A stretch of DNA of 64,000 bases from Hymenopellis radicata (GCA_015501595.1 JADNRX010000041.1:62001-126000), one strand, 5' to 3'. Positions 11,098 through 23,787 are shown, counted from the first letter of the stretch. The notes: generated by a model not told the origin, from the letters alone. Made by a program: numbers and translations.

Positions 11098-11790
11098 CAC
11101 CCTATGCACTACTCATAACTAGTTGTTCCCCTATACTGTTAGGGCAAAACAACTAGTTAAACCCAGTAAGTTACAGCCGCTATAGACTATAGCGGAATAA
11201 CTAGTTATTACCCCCTCCCCGCCCAGTAGCAGTAGTGGGTGGGTTTGTCGGCACTGCGGCAGCACACGGCAGCCACGGCGGGGTACTGGGGAGCTCGGGA
11301 ATGCCCGAGAACGATGGGTAGGGCTTTAGGGCAGCGTGGCGGTCAGGAACAGATCACTCTCCCGGCCTGGGGTGGGTCCCTGCACCCTGATCATCGGGCA
11401 TTCGGGTCTACCCGGCCTCTACATACCCGGTATGGCTCTGCGCCACGCTTCGGGATGGGTATCCGTTGCTCCCGCGCATATATTGCGCCACATTCCTGCA
11501 AATAAATTAATAAATATCATTATTCTCTGCATTTCGCCGTGTATTGGGTATTTCGGGCTACCCGACCTGGGTTTGATTGTGCGCCACGCTTCTGGCCCGG
11601 TACCTGTTGCTCCCGCGCATATACGGCGCCACACCCACATCTACAGTGCCACACCAGGTGTATAAGCGAATAAACATTGTATTCCGCACTGCTCACACAG
11701 CCTATATGAACAATTTCCTAATTGGGAATGTTCAACGGTTCGTCTTGTGTGTGCGGCGGGATTGCCGCCACCGCCTCAGCAATCACTGCC
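11098..11790. repeat. KDZ left terminal inverted repeat
   Basis: Complement of the right end. The first 110 bp hold three copies of the palindrome AACTAGTT (11117-11124, 11151-11158, 11199-11206) and a perfect inverted repeat CCGCTATAG-A-CTATAGCGG (11177-11195), likely protein-binding sites. Further in there are two CGCCACGCTTC blocks and two CTCCCGCGCATATA blocks. The open frames here are by-products of the repeat. Confidence 0.88.
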
Positions 11791-12010
11791 CGATGTGTGC
11801 CCGGGACGTCGGAAACATCTGTGGACTGCCCGGCTATTTTCCGACATTTTTTCTGTTGTTCTGGCCATCATGACCCAACGTAACACTAATTATGTGGCGC
11901 TTCAACAGCGCACCATCACATTGTCATATATGTACACAGTCCGTCTATTTAAGTAATACAAATGTAGTAAAAAGTCCGAGCTATATACGAGTGCGCTAAA
12001 AAAAGCGAAT

Positions 12011-14752
12011 TCAGAGGCAGCATAAACAAGACAAGAGTTGACATACCTTGGTGATCCTTCTCTTCTTCACACCGTGCCGAAGCATATGAGAGATCGCCCA
12101 CGTAACATCGTCGACTGCGCACTCCCAGTCGGCATGTGCTAGAGCGACGTCGAGGTCCTTCTCATTGGCAACCGCCTCCCGCCACCAGAGAAGAGTTCCC
12201 ACAATGAGAACCAGGCCGTTGAGACCCGACTTCTCCTCCAGCCCATCCCAGGTAATATCCTCGCTGCGAACTAACTCCGTCCCACGGAAACGTGACGCTG
12301 GCTGTTGAGCGCGCCACCAAGACCACCAGCTCGCCTTGAACTTGTCGACATCACTTCCGAGAGCCATCTGCTTCTCCCACTTGTGCCCGGACTTCAAAAA
12401 AGCGCCTACGACGTTGGGGCGCGCTTTCGCCCCCGGAAGTCGTACACTCTTCTCCGCGGGAAATCCGTGACGACGTTCGAACGTGATGATGGCGTCGATG
12501 AGAGCGAGCCATTTTGGTGACAGATCCTTGATGCGGCGACCGGCGTCAAAGAGGCCATTAACGTCCTTCGACCAACCTTCTCTATCAGCATTATCCCAAG
12601 CCTCCGGGTCCTTGAGGAGATCCGTGTCGTCGTCGTCGTCGGGCTCACAGTCATCATCGCCTGTGGCAGTACGTTTGCGCTTTGGAGAGGGATCGATGTC
12701 GTGTGATGGCGAGAGCGAACGGCTCGGACTGGCCCCAATATCTTGCATCGGGAGCTCTTTGCTGCCTGAGGCGGAAGTGTGCTGTGGGGTGGGGGTATCT
12801 CTGGGGGTGGGGAGAGACTTCTGCATCGTGTCGTTGCCCATGTCGTTGTCCGCCTCCTTCGCCAACAAATACTCGTGCTCCCACTGCGCGGACAACATCG
12901 CGTCCTGTTCTCTCTCGGCGTCTGTCTTCTCGCGAGTCTGCCTTCCCTTGAAGACGCCATTGATGTCGCAGCCGACATAACCGCTGGACCGAAGAACCCA
13001 GTTGTTGTGGGCGATGTTATTCTCACGCTGCAACTGCCCCAGTGACATCCTGGACAATTCCTGCAGGCAGTCTGCGCGCTCGTCTGGGGTGAGATTGTCG
13101 AGTTCCCAAGCAAATTCGGTGTTGGGGGCGAAATTGGGATTCAGACTGGGGGAACTGCGAGGCGTAGCGGTGGAGGCAGCGTGGTCGTCGTGATCCTTGG
13201 CCGTGGTGTTGTGCTTCGTCTTGTTCTTCTTGGCCTGCGCCGCAAGCGCGTTAGCGGCGATGGTGACTTTGAGCCCAACGGGATCCTCCGAATCCTTTGG
13301 AACGACGTCGTCTCTAACGATTCCATCGGCTAGAATAATATTATGAGTCTAGAACAGCATAATGTAAGGAAGAAGACGCACGAAAAACTTTCTTGCCAAA
13401 TCGTATCCCGCTATCCAACACGTTTCTCCACAGAGGTCGATCGAACTGGTCCCAGGACTGACCCGTCACTTTCGTAGTGCCTGCATGTACGCTGTGACAG
13501 AATCAGTAAAGATAATCCATGGAAAGCTCCAAGTACATACCCGCGGACAGTAACTTCATTATTTTCATCTAATCCAACCAGAACAATCGAGCAAGTTATG
13601 CCGAGTTGCTTGGCGAAGACTTTGGCCATCTTCTCGATATATTGCGCTCCTTCTTCGAAAGCACTGTTGATAGGTTAGAGATAGACGTCGTACAAGGAAC
13701 CAAAACTTACCTGGCACGATCCGCTGGTGAGTAGTCCTCGGGAGACTTCTTGATTGCTTCGTAGACGGCGAGGCGGTGTTTATGGCGCTCCTCGACAACC
13801 TTATCGACATTCGCCCTGGTCTCGTCCAAAGCCTGCTCGTACAACGTCTTGCATACGCTGTGGAGGATGCTGAGGTACTTCTTCTTCGTCGGGTCGTATT
13901 TCTGCAGCCCGTCGGAAATTTTGACCTCAGGCTGCTGCTCTTCTTCCTCCAAGGTATCGTCGGTATCTGCATCTCCATCTTTGGCCTTTGGCGGAGCCTC
14001 AGGATCGGGTGGGGTATTTGTCGGGTTTGGGGGGAGGGAATCGGAGTTTACGACTGTCGGAGCAGAGGAGGTAGGGGCTGGCTCGGGAGGAGATTCCTTT
14101 GCGAGCTCGGCGAGCACAGTCTGGTCATTCGCTGCTTTGGCGCGCTCCGCGAGATATTTGACGTAGGCAGCTTTAACTGCTGTTCCGACGCCCTCGTCCC
14201 AATAAACATTCATGAAGACCTGCAATTTGCGAGGGCGGCGAGGAGGAAGAGTGTGCTTGAAAATGTTGTCCACGATGGATGTTACACGGTTGCTTTGTGC
14301 AGCAACTCTCTCTGGCCTATGGTCGCGATACCACTTCTTAATTTTCTGCTGAACGCGTTAACACTCCGCAAGAAAATGGAAACATCACATACCTCGAGGA
14401 GCTGATCTTGGTCTAAGTCGTACTGAGCGCGCTCGTCAGGAGTCTTTAATTGATGGTCCGCCGAAAGTTTTGCATCGGAAGCGGCGACATCCTCGTCGGA
14501 GGGAATGGGGGTAGTTTGGACGTTGTCGAGGTCAGCGTAAATGTCGCCGAGATGGCCGTAGACGCAGTTGAAGCGAGACCGCATGAGCTGGGCAAACGCC
14601 TTCAGGCTTCCTACGCCTCCCGCTTTCGCCTCGAGGAAGTCTGGCATATAGTGCAGGAAGAACGCTATCTTGCTGCCAGATACCCAGGATAGCTTTCCGC
14701 GTGCGCCAGTGCGTTCGACCGGGGGGCCAACTGTTTTCTTCGGTTTCGCCAT
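12011..14752 (-). CDS. KDZ companion protein A, 849 aa, unknown function
   Basis: Exons 14752-14393, 14348-13711, 13663-13541, 13491-13382 and 13329-12011 join to 850 codons. The start at MAKPKKTVGPP is preferred over an in-frame upstream Met. The N-terminal half is helical with a Pro/acidic linker (PPEPAPTSSAPT, EEEEQQPE). The middle has two mixed segments, and residues about 560-650 are disordered with a basic patch PKRKRTA. The C-terminus is Trp-rich (ASWWSWWRAQQPASRF, TLLWWREAV) and resembles a large group of unannotated agaricomycete proteins. I know of no activity for it. It lies tail-to-head behind companion B, divergent from the transposase. The last exon may continue past KKRRITK through another intron rather than stop at 12,011. 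Confidence 0.75.
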
Positions 14753-15007
14753 AGTGGTAGCGGGGATCAACAGCGTTAAGCGCCGTGGCCCGAATTCTAC
14801 AGACTGGTGACGTAGTCTGTAAAATTCATGCCACTCGTTGGCACAGCCACAGACCCAGTTAAGCAACATCCAGTGCACTTCATTTCATTTCTTAGCCAGA
14901 TATTCATAAACAAAAATGCAAGAGTGGTGATCATTAAAGAAAGAATGTCTACAGCCTTCGTACACATCTAAATTGAGGAGTCCCAGTCGACCGAACCCAC
15001 CGACCAT

Positions 15008-15966
15008 CTAGAGGACATCCGCGAAACTGATCACTGCTTCCAGCATAGCTGGCAAGTCTCGACCAGCCCTCATAACGACACGGCAGTCAGCGGTGCGCAT
15101 CTTCGTAATATAAGCCTGAGCTTCCCATCTAGAAAAGAGATTAAGAATCGTAGCAAAATGATTGCAAGAAGCTACTCACTGCGTGCTGAACACCATTGCA
15201 TCGTCGTCGGCCGATGTCCATACTACAAACCACTCGAAGCGTGAGGGAGCTTCGGAAGACTTATCATCGTCATCGGAAATGACGGTGACAACGTATTGAT
15301 TACGGCGCGGGGAATCGGTGGACGCGGATGTGCTGGGTTGAGACGTAGATACGGAAGAAGATGAAGACGACCCCATCGATGGTGTTCCAGGTGGCTTCCT
15401 GGAAGCTGTCTTGCGTCTGGGAGTAGCAGCGGGGCGAGAAGGAGACAACGGCGAAGAAGCAGCCGGAGCAGGTGAAAGCGGCGCTCCCACAGCTGCCCAA
15501 TGAGTGGACGGAGAACCAGAACAAATGGCGAGGCCCGGCAGTGGACAGTTATGCGGTGCCATACGACCATTGATATGGTCGTCGCGCCATCTGTCGAGGC
15601 ACTCTTGATAAGTCCCAAAGCCTTGCCACCGTGCACCTAAAATAATGTCTTGGTCCCTATCGCCCGTACGCACGTTCGGCTTGCACGTCTTCCTGTTCAA
15701 ACTGTCAGAAAGATGATTTGAAAGGGGAAAATAACGGACCAGCCCGTGAAGATGCCCAGACGCAGCCCAGCGGTGACAACGAATAACTTCTTTCCTCTGG
15801 TGTTAATCCGCATGTGCTCATCGCCGACATCGTAGATGAACGTGGGTTCACAAACATCCTGAGCGGCATCGTCTGCGTCTGAGAGTTGAGAGCGATTGGT
15901 GGCAACAGCGGAGGTAGAGAGTGGGAAAGCCATGATGGTGGTATCAGTCGAAGCCGCACTGATCAT
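15008..15966 (-). CDS. KDZ companion protein B with RNase H1 N-terminal-like domain
   Basis: Three exons (15966-15740, 15701-15180, 15128-15008) give 289 aa. After about 50 residues comes LFVVTAGLRLGIFTGC, then GARWQGFGTYQECLDRW; this FVV...G...G(I/V)(F/Y)...W/C plus GA(R/K)(W/F)..F.T..E pattern is that of the RNase H1 N-terminal (viroplasmin-like) nucleic-acid-binding domain. A Ser/Pro-rich linker follows. A second, weaker domain-like end (FEWFVVWTSADDDAMVF, QWEAQAYITKM) closes the protein. The first intron would be only 38 nt, short for this genome. No RNase H catalytic residues are present. It is divergent from the transposase with about 300 bp between the starts, so a shared promoter is likely. 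Confidence 0.7.
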
Positions 15967-16269
15967 TTATGGTCGATCGCTTGTCTTTACTCTTGATTCC
16001 ATGTGTTCGTTTCTTGCCTGACGTCGCACGACCTTGCTTTCCTGCACTATCGATGCTCTGGTCCAATTCATTCAAGAAACCTGGGACTTCTCTGTGAATT
16101 TACTCCACATGTATTATGTCTAGCGGCCGTAAATCTGATACGGATGCTGCTTGCTTCGTGATTTCTCCTCTGCATCTGAGACTGGTCTTGCTTTGCTCTG
16201 TCGACTGTCGCTGTGATTTCTCGTAGATATATAATACACCTCTTTCAGTATCTTAATCTGCGTGAACTG

Positions 16270-19200
16270 ATGTCTTCAAGTGCTATTCAAGGGACCAAAC
16301 ACAAGAAAGATGGTAAAGCCCGCGCTGCGGGTTCTCTCCAGACTTACGCGCCTCACGTCTCCATTACGTCTCACTATGACGAGCAAACAGATCGATTCGT
16401 TCGACAGCGCATAGAACACGCGTCTTCCGTGGAAGAATCCGACACCATCGAGGACACTGATACTCTAGCGCGTGCAGCGCAAACGGACGATTTCTCGTAT
16501 CTACTCGGCCAAGCTATCGTCCCGGAGGCCATCAGTGATGCTCATTACGATGGAACAGATGATGGCGTTCGGGTCAGCGTGTCCAAACCACGCAAGGTTT
16601 ATGATAGTACTGTACGTCCTAACTTCTTCATATGGCCAACTGTAATTTAATGAATTTTAGCATGATCCAATGAAGGTCTGGCGTGGATTTCGACAGGGAT
16701 TCCTCGAGCAGCTTCTCCGGCTTGATGGAACGGCTGGCGCCGCCGGCAAGACCTGCCCTCGCTGCAATAAGGACGGAAGTGTGGCGGAACATCGTTGCCG
16801 TGATAACGAGTGCTTTTCGCTAGGCGTCGTCTGTTCTGCATGCATTGTTAAGCATCATGAACATGCTCCGCTTCACTGGGTCGAGGTGTGTATTTTTATC
16901 TATGAAAATGTTTGCTTCTCACTGCTTGCTACCCAGAAATGGACCGGAAGCTTTTTCAAGACAGTCTTCCTTCGTGATCTCGGTTTGACTGTCACACTCG
17001 GCCATTCTACCGGCGGAACTTGCGCCGCACGCTGCAAAGTGAACTCTGCTTTCGTTGTTCTGCATACAAATGGAATACATTTCGTGAATGTGGGCTACTG
17101 TGGATGCTTCGGGTCCGATCCGGATCCGGCGAATCAGACTCTGCAGGACTCCTGGTGGCCGGCAACGCCTCTTGATCCTCATACGGCGATAACATTTCCC
17201 CTTCTGCGCTTGGCCCACAGCGCGAACTCGAACGGTAAATTACCGGCATGGGACTTATGGCAAAGCCTTGAATATCTCACTGAGGAGCGTACTGGAGTGA
17301 AGCCGCCGCAGCGTTACAAAGCACTTCTGCGCTGCCTACGGGAATGGCGGCACGTTCTGATGTGTCTAGACGCGGGACGCGGACAGAGCCCTACGGGGAT
17401 TGCTGGAACGCAGGAAGGCGAACTTGCCCTGGTCTGCCCCGCATGTCCGCAGCCTGGAATTAATATCCCAGATAACTGGGTGAGCCGCGACGACAGGTAC
17501 GTTCTGATGTTGTAACTTTCTGATGACATTCTGATCTAGTTCAGGTGGAAGTTCACCCTCTTCCTCGCGGATGACTCCAATTATCGCTTGAAGAACGCGA
17601 TGGTTTCAACTCCCGAACGTGACCCCCCTTTGGGCAGTGGGTGGGCCTTCTTCGTGAAGGACGACGAGTATCACGAGTATATTCTCAGATTTGTATCACA
17701 GGAAGACATGGCGAATTGTTCAGGGTTCGCGGCGATATCTTTAGCGAATCTCAAGAATGCGAAGGGTCTTCGTACCACGGGGGTAACAGGTGTTACATGT
17801 GGGCGCCACGGGTGCTGGTTACCGAATGGAATAGGAAACCTGCAGCGCGGTGAAAGGTGAGCCTTGCACTATCAAACAGAAGCGAATATCTTCTGATGTT
17901 TATTAGGCAATGCAACGTTGATTTTGTACTGGCTAGCGCTCTGAAACGCTATCCCTTCTTACTCAAGTTCTTGTCTTATGACATCATGTGCATTTACTTC
18001 CTCAATCTGGCGTCGCGGATCTTGCAGCTCCCTGAGCACCTGCAAGCAGGCATGTCGATGGACCTCATACGTGCCGCGATCCCGAAGTTCCATCTCTGGG
18101 CTCATCAGCCCAAGGATCACGCGAAATTCTCATACAATTATCTTCCGCATGTTGGAAGGACGCACGGGGAAGTTGTCGAAGGAAACTGGTCCCAGAGTAA
18201 TCGTGCCGCGACACAGACCAAAATGATGGGTCCCGGCGCACGGCAAGACACGCTGGACGACATTTTCAACTTCCATAACCGGCGAGCAATCAGGTCATTT
18301 GGTAAGAATGTATCCATCGTTCAGGGCAGTGAGCTTATGGTTTCCTAGAACATATTTTCCCGGCGCGACTCGTGGAAGCCATCAAGGAATCCAAAGTTCA
18401 TTCGGACGATTTCGAGAACTTTGATAGCGGCCTCGCGGGCCTGTTTGGGCGCGAAAGTCTTGACAAGTGGCTCCTTGAGGTTCAGGACTGGGAACGGGAC
18501 TTCTCGAAACCCTGCCCTTACGAGCCCAGAATTCAAAGTAAGAAGACTATCAACGAGGTCAAGCTCCAGCTTGCCAAGGAGGAACAACTGGAGCTCGCCA
18601 AGTCGCCGGAGTCGGTTGTCCGGGAGTCAAGTGCCAGCGCCTTCATCGCGGATGGCATGGAAATTGAAGAGCTCAAGTGAGATAACCTGATCGTGATCGT
18701 GTGGGGTTCTAATTTTAGCTATAGTCGCGCCTTAGCATGGGAAGTGAAGGCTCGCAATTCCGGTGCTACTTACCAGGAACTGAACATTCAGAAACAGCGC
18801 ACTTGTGCGTACTTCGTTATCTAACAGTGGTTATACTAATCAATTCATAGTAATTACACGTCGACTTCGCAAGTTCCGCGGCATTCAGCAGGTGTTCATG
18901 CCGCACGTCCGCGAATATCTGAGTGACGAGCAGGCCAAACATCTTGATGGCCCTTCAGATGAACTCAAACCGGAGGGTGTGAAGCTGTTCCTCCCATCAG
19001 ATGTCCCGGCCGAACATCGCAAGTTGTCGCGGGCCTGCAAAGAAGGCCTTGTAGATGCGGAAATCCGGCTGCGAGAAGCGGAGTGCTACAGCGCCTTGGA
19101 TGACCTTCGTCGAGGTCTTCGCACCCGCTCTGCTGGTCTACTGTTTCAGGTCCGCAACGTGACTGGCCAGAATCCGACCACACGCGCTGAAGGGATTCAA

Positions 19201-20038
19201 CGACGGTAAGTTGCTTGTCTTCCCTTCAATACGCAACACGCGTTTCTCACTATCTCAACAGGGTTCTTGTTGGCATCAATCTTGCCAAATTACGTTACAG
19301 ATGGGCACGCAACGCCCTTTACCGATTGCGAGGCCACGGGGATTGGGAAAACGATCTTAAGATCCTGGAAGACAAACATGTTGCTGGAATCAATGAGCGC
19401 CTCTTGACTCAACGTGAAGCGGAGGAGGCGGCGGATGTTCGACAGCGCGGGCTGCTTTATTTGGGTGATACTGGCCCTTCATCGTCAAATGCTGTCATAT
19501 CGCGAGGAGAGGGACGCCGAGAAATATCCTGGATATGGTATAGCTTCCCTTCTGATGTTGATGTCGGCAGTCAAACCAGTGACCAAGCCTTCAACGAATG
19601 TATGTTGCGTTTCATCTTGACGTACTGATTTACTGACGCCTTACAGCCCTCAAAATTGAGTGGTGTAAGGCGCGCGCTCGGTCTCTTCGCTGGAGAGAGG
19701 AGGTTGAACTCCTGATCGAGGAAATGCGCCGCGTCATCGAGTACCGACGATGGAAGGCGACTTGGTGGATCTCTCGCGCTTCCTTACTTCCGAATGCGGA
19801 TGACGCGTTGAAAGAGGGAGCCTCCGCTCATGCCCTGGCTGCCGCGGATCGCGAAACAGTCACGGCAGACCGGCTAAGCGCGAGGTGGGAGTCCCTGACC
19901 CAAATCGGCGAGGATTTCCTCGCGGGCCTGCCCGTGACGCGTGTCCTTGATATCGAGGTACCTATGGGCGATGATGATGACGGAGACCGCGAGGACGACA
20001 CGATCGAGGATGACGAAGACGATGTAGACAGTGTTTAA
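16270..20038 (+). CDS. KDZ transposase, 921 aa, intact
   Basis: Catalyses cut-and-paste movement of the element in the nucleus. Ten exons (16270-16611, 16661-16885, 16937-17496, 17545-17856, 17907-18301, 18349-18676, 18719-18804, 18851-19205, 19262-19599, 19647-20038) join to 922 codons without a break. An N-terminal Cys cluster (CPRCNKDG, HRCRDNECF, VVCSACIVKHHEHAPLH) is the CxC2-like zinc domain of KDZ transposases. The core includes SWWPATPLDPHTAITF, FLADDSNYRLKNAMVSTPERD (an acidic position followed by N/R), the DIMC segment, GRTHGEVVEGNWSQSN with conserved Glu residues, and the IEWCKARARSLRWREEV block near the C-terminus. The tail is acidic. The start MSSSAIQG is preferred to an in-frame Met 19 codons upstream. 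Confidence 0.93.
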
Positions 20039-20269
20039 ATGTACTTCAAGTTTACCTAGACTTATCAAGATATTCTGTCTTAAATCCTTACTTATTGTGA
20101 GATTCTGAAGTAGTATTTGAACCAGCCTTGCTGTAGTTCCCACTGACGTTCCGCGGTTTAGTCCATATTAAGAAATTTGTCTTGGCGATGGCGCTGCAAG
20201 ATGTCCAGACATGTTCGGCACAGTAAGAAGACAGTGAACAAAGGAGTCGGCAGTGAACAATGGAGTCGG

Positions 20270-20968
20270 CAGTGATTGGTAAGGCGGCGGCGGCAATCCC
20301 GCCGCAGATGCAAGACGAACGTTGAACATTCCCAATTAGGAAATTGTTCGCATAGGTTGCGTGAGGAGTAGAGAAGGGCGTAATACAGGGAACTAAGAAT
20401 GTTTATTCATTTGGACATCGGGTGTGGCGCCGTATATGCGCGGGAGCAACAGGTACCGGGCCAGAAGCGTGGCGCACAATCAAACCCGGGTCGGGTAGCC
20501 CGAAATACCCAATATGTCACTCAGACACGGCGAAATGCAGAGAATAATGATATTTATTAATTTATTTGCAGGAATGTGGCGCAATATATGCGCGGGAGCA
20601 ACGGATACCCATCCCGAAGCGTGGCGCAGAGCCATACCGGGTATGTAGAGGCCGGGTAGACCTGAATGCCCGATGATCAGGGTGCAGGGACCCACCCCAG
20701 GCCGGGAGAGTGATCTGTTCCTGACCGCCACGCTGCCCTAAAGCCCTACCCATCGTTCTCGGGCATTCCCGAGCTCCCCAGTACCCCGCCGTGGCTGCCG
20801 TGTGCTGCCGCAGTGCCGACAAACCCACCCACTACTGCTACTGGGCGGGGAGGGGGTAATAACTAGTTATTCCGCTATAGTCTATAGCGGCTGTAACTTA
20901 CTGGGTTTAACTAGTTGTTTTGCCCTAACAGTATAGGGGAACAACTAGTTATGAGTAGTGCATAGGGT
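20270..20968. repeat. KDZ right terminal inverted repeat
   Basis: Inverted copy of 11,098-11,790 with small differences. It has the same three AACTAGTT palindromes near the outer end and a deletion/insertion difference in the TCACTCAGACACGG region. The 20,039-20,270 stretch between transposase and repeat has no gene. Confidence 0.88.
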
Positions 20969-23519
20969 GAGAGTCGTGTGGAGGATGATAAAGAGAGTGG
21001 CTTCGGATCCTTCCTGCCACGCTACCTGAGGGGTTTCGGATGGAGGAACGCGGCCCCACAAGGCAGTCGAACGGCGTGGTTCACGGAAGTAGACGAACCT
21101 CTTCTGCACCCACCTGAAAAAGAGTACCATCATGTAGCTATGAAAACTATCCATGAAAATCCTCACCTTTTCCACGTTTCCACTCCGATCAATATAGATC
21201 GTTTCGCGAACGCTCTAGCCATACATCCGAATCGAGCGTTCGTCGCCTCCGTCGTTCGAACATTGAAAATCGGGTTATGGCCATGGGCCGACACAAATCC
21301 ATCGAGCGATTTTCCAGAAACGTGGGACAACGCGTGGGCAAAGATCCCGTCAACTGAGGAGAGTCAGTTTATTGCGGCGCAATGCAAAGAAGAAGTAGAC
21401 AAGGGTCAACACTCACCAGCGTTCGGCCCACACCTACTTCCAGGCATGTACAGCACGCCCAATATTGCTGTTCCCAAACCTCATTCAGACGATCTCCGCC
21501 TCGTCGCGAATCAATCTGCGGGAGAATATTGTCAAAACAACATGGTGGACAAGTCTCAAACGAAGGGCGCACGTTTGGACTCTCTCCTCGTTTTCATCCC
21601 GTTACTTTTGATGTTCTCCAGCTTGCATCCTGGCAAAAGATTACTCCTCTGGAAGGCCGACGTGATGGGCGCATTTCGAACGATACCCGTTCATCCGTTG
21701 TGGCAGTTGAAGCAGGTTGTAACGTCCATGGTGGGAGAAAGCAAGACAGACAAGACCGCATGGTTGCGTTACGTGGACTGGCGTGCCTGTTTCGGAAGTC
21801 GCGCTTCTCCAAGAGCATGGGCGTTGGTGATGGGTCTTGTCGTGTGGATAGCGATATGTCTTCTGAACATGGTCTTCCTTTGCTGTTATGTTGACGACTG
21901 CTACAGCGTAGGCTTAGTCGACGACATGACATGGTACGATCCGTACGAGCAATTCTATCCGACGGATCAAGTCCGACTTCTTCGACTGTGGGATTGGCTC
22001 GGCATTCCCCACAAAGCGAAGAAGCAAGTTTGGGGAGAAGTTCTCGTCATCATCGGCTTCCTCGTTGATCCGAACGCTATGACAGCGACTCTTCCGGACG
22101 ATTCAAAGTCTGACCTCATCCGTCACGTACACCAATTCGCACACGTTGCCCGTCGACGCCAGACGCTCCACGACTTCGAGCAGTTGACCGGTTGGATAAA
22201 CTGGTCGCTGAACGTCTATCCTCTACTCAAGCCCGCGTTATCGAACATATACGCCAAAATGTCTGGAAAAGAACGCTCGCATGCACCAATTTACCTTAAC
22301 AAGGCGATCGTTCAAGATTTGGCATGGTTTGAAGAGCATGTTGAGGCTTCGTCTGGCATGTTCTTCTTCGCTAATCTTGACTGGAATCCCTTCACAGAGG
22401 CGAACATGGTGATCTTCTGCGACGCGTCTCTGACAGGCATGGGTTTTTGGGTACCGGAGATGGACCTCGGTTTCACGTGCGCTGTTGCGGGTGACTTGAT
22501 GCGAGACAAGATCTTCTTTTGGGAGGCGCTCTGTGTTCTCGGCGCGCTCGTCTGGTACGAGCAGTCGAACCTCGCCTTCTTTGCCACACCTGAGTGCCCA
22601 GCTCGCTTAACTATTTTTACTGATAACACGAATACAGTCAACATCTTTGACACCCTCCGCGCACTACCGGATTACAACCCTATCCTCAAAGCAGCGGTCG
22701 ATATTCGTATTCGGTCAAATATTGACCTACGCGTCGTGCACATCTCTGGCGAACTGAACACCGTAGCGGACGCCCTCTCTCGCGACTACCTTGACATCGC
22801 GCAATCTCTCGTGCCGAACTTATACATCGACACATTTAAACCCCCTCGACTCACGCTGGGGGCAACGCAAAAATGAAGATCGTCCAATTGCGGACGCCGA
22901 GGCAACCGCGTAGGGAACCTTGGTCCCGCGAACGGCTTCTCCATGAGAGAGCCATTGCACTAGGACTTGCCATCGACATCTCCACCAGTGCGACTTACGA
23001 CTCCCACTTGAACTCTTATCTCAACTTCTGCACTCTGCATCACTTCCCCGTCGAACCAACACCCGACACTCTATCATTCTACGTTGTCTACATGTGCGCG
23101 AACATCAAGCCACGCTCCGTCGCATCCTACTTAACCGGAATTTGCAACAAACTCGAACCATATTTCCCCGGTGTCAGCGCGAACCGAAAATCAATCTTAG
23201 TGGCGCGATCTTTGTCAGGTTGCATGAAGAGGTACGGAACTCCAATCCAGAGGAAACTCCCTCTAGCCCGACAGCACATTCTTTCCACCATCAATGACCT
23301 TCCGCCGAACGCTTCCCACGACAGTTTGCTCTTCGCCGCGATGCTGACAACGGGTTTCATGGCTTTACTCCGTCTTGGCGAAATGTCGCTCCCGGACAAT
23401 GTCGCGATCCGTGACCTGCGCAAGTGTTCGCGCCGGTCCACAATGACGTGGTTCGATGACGGGTATGGCTTCGACCTACCATATCACAAGGCAGACCGGT
23501 TCTTCGAGGGCAACAAGAT

Positions 23520-23720
23520 TAGAGATCACCACGAGTCGGGCGAATCCGCGAGTAACTCATGAGTCAGCTCGTCTCGGGCATCTCGGTGATCGGATTCGGC
23601 CCGACTCGCGAGCCTAAGAAACTCGAGTCTGCCAAGAGTCTCACACACAGGTTTCAGAATGTCCTGACTCGCGGCGAGTACTCACACAGACTCGCCCCGT
23701 TTTCGGCCAAAAAAGAGTGT
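23520..23720. repeat. hAT left subterminal ACTCG/CGAGT cluster
   Basis: Many copies of CGAGT or ACTCG in both orientations, for example GCGAGTAACTCATGAGT, CGACTCGCGAGC, AACTCGAGTCTG and GACTCGCGGCGAGTACTC. They are probable transposase-binding sites; the same motif fills the right end. Confidence 0.75.
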
Positions 23721-23787
23721 TACAATGTTGAAAACATATAAAAAAAAATACAGAAACTTATACTACTACTTTACATGCTGCAAGAAA

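Larger units (their letters stand above)
11098..20968. mobile_element. KDZ (Kyakuja-Dileera-Zisupton) DNA transposon, 9,871 bp
   Basis: The ends are long inverted repeats of nearly 700 bp (about 11,098-11,790 and 20,270-20,968) starting CACCCTATGCACTACTCATA. The duplication GAGAGTCG (8 bp) flanks it at 11090-11097 and 20969-20976; the right end lacks the final G of the repeat if 8 bp are counted, otherwise the duplication is 7 bp with symmetric ends. It contains an intact KDZ transposase (plus strand) and two genes on the minus strand, 12,011-14,752 and 15,008-15,966. All three are frame-consistent, so the element looks autonomous and young. It is inserted in ORF2 of the Ngaro element. Confidence 0.93.
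10958..22876 (+). pseudogene. Ngaro ORF2, reverse transcriptase-RNase H, split by the KDZ element
   Basis: The two parts, 10958-11097 and 20977-22876, join in frame (680 codons) once the KDZ element and one copy of GAGAGTCG are removed. The start ATG lies inside the end of ORF1 in a different frame. RT motifs are visible: the A-box around KADVMGAFRTIPVHP, the B-box ASPRAWALV, the catalytic YVDD in CCYVDDCYSV, and IIGFLVD. RNase H follows, with Asp in VIFCDAS, Glu in FFWEAL, Asp in IFTDNTNTV and the ADALSR end. In the genome the frame is broken by 9.9 kb, so this copy cannot make the full protein; the 3' part alone keeps RT and RNase H complete from 20,978. Confidence 0.9.

Noticed and set aside
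9665..11122. 485-aa open frame overlapping the gag-like ORF
   Set aside because: It is Ser/Thr/Arg-rich without domain and lies in another frame of ORF1, whose Cys/His finger is convincing. Only its last part, from 10,958, is real, as the start of ORF2.
11239..11665. Open frames repeated at both KDZ ends
   Set aside because: They are in the inverted terminal repeats and occur twice because the repeat does; no start context or domain.
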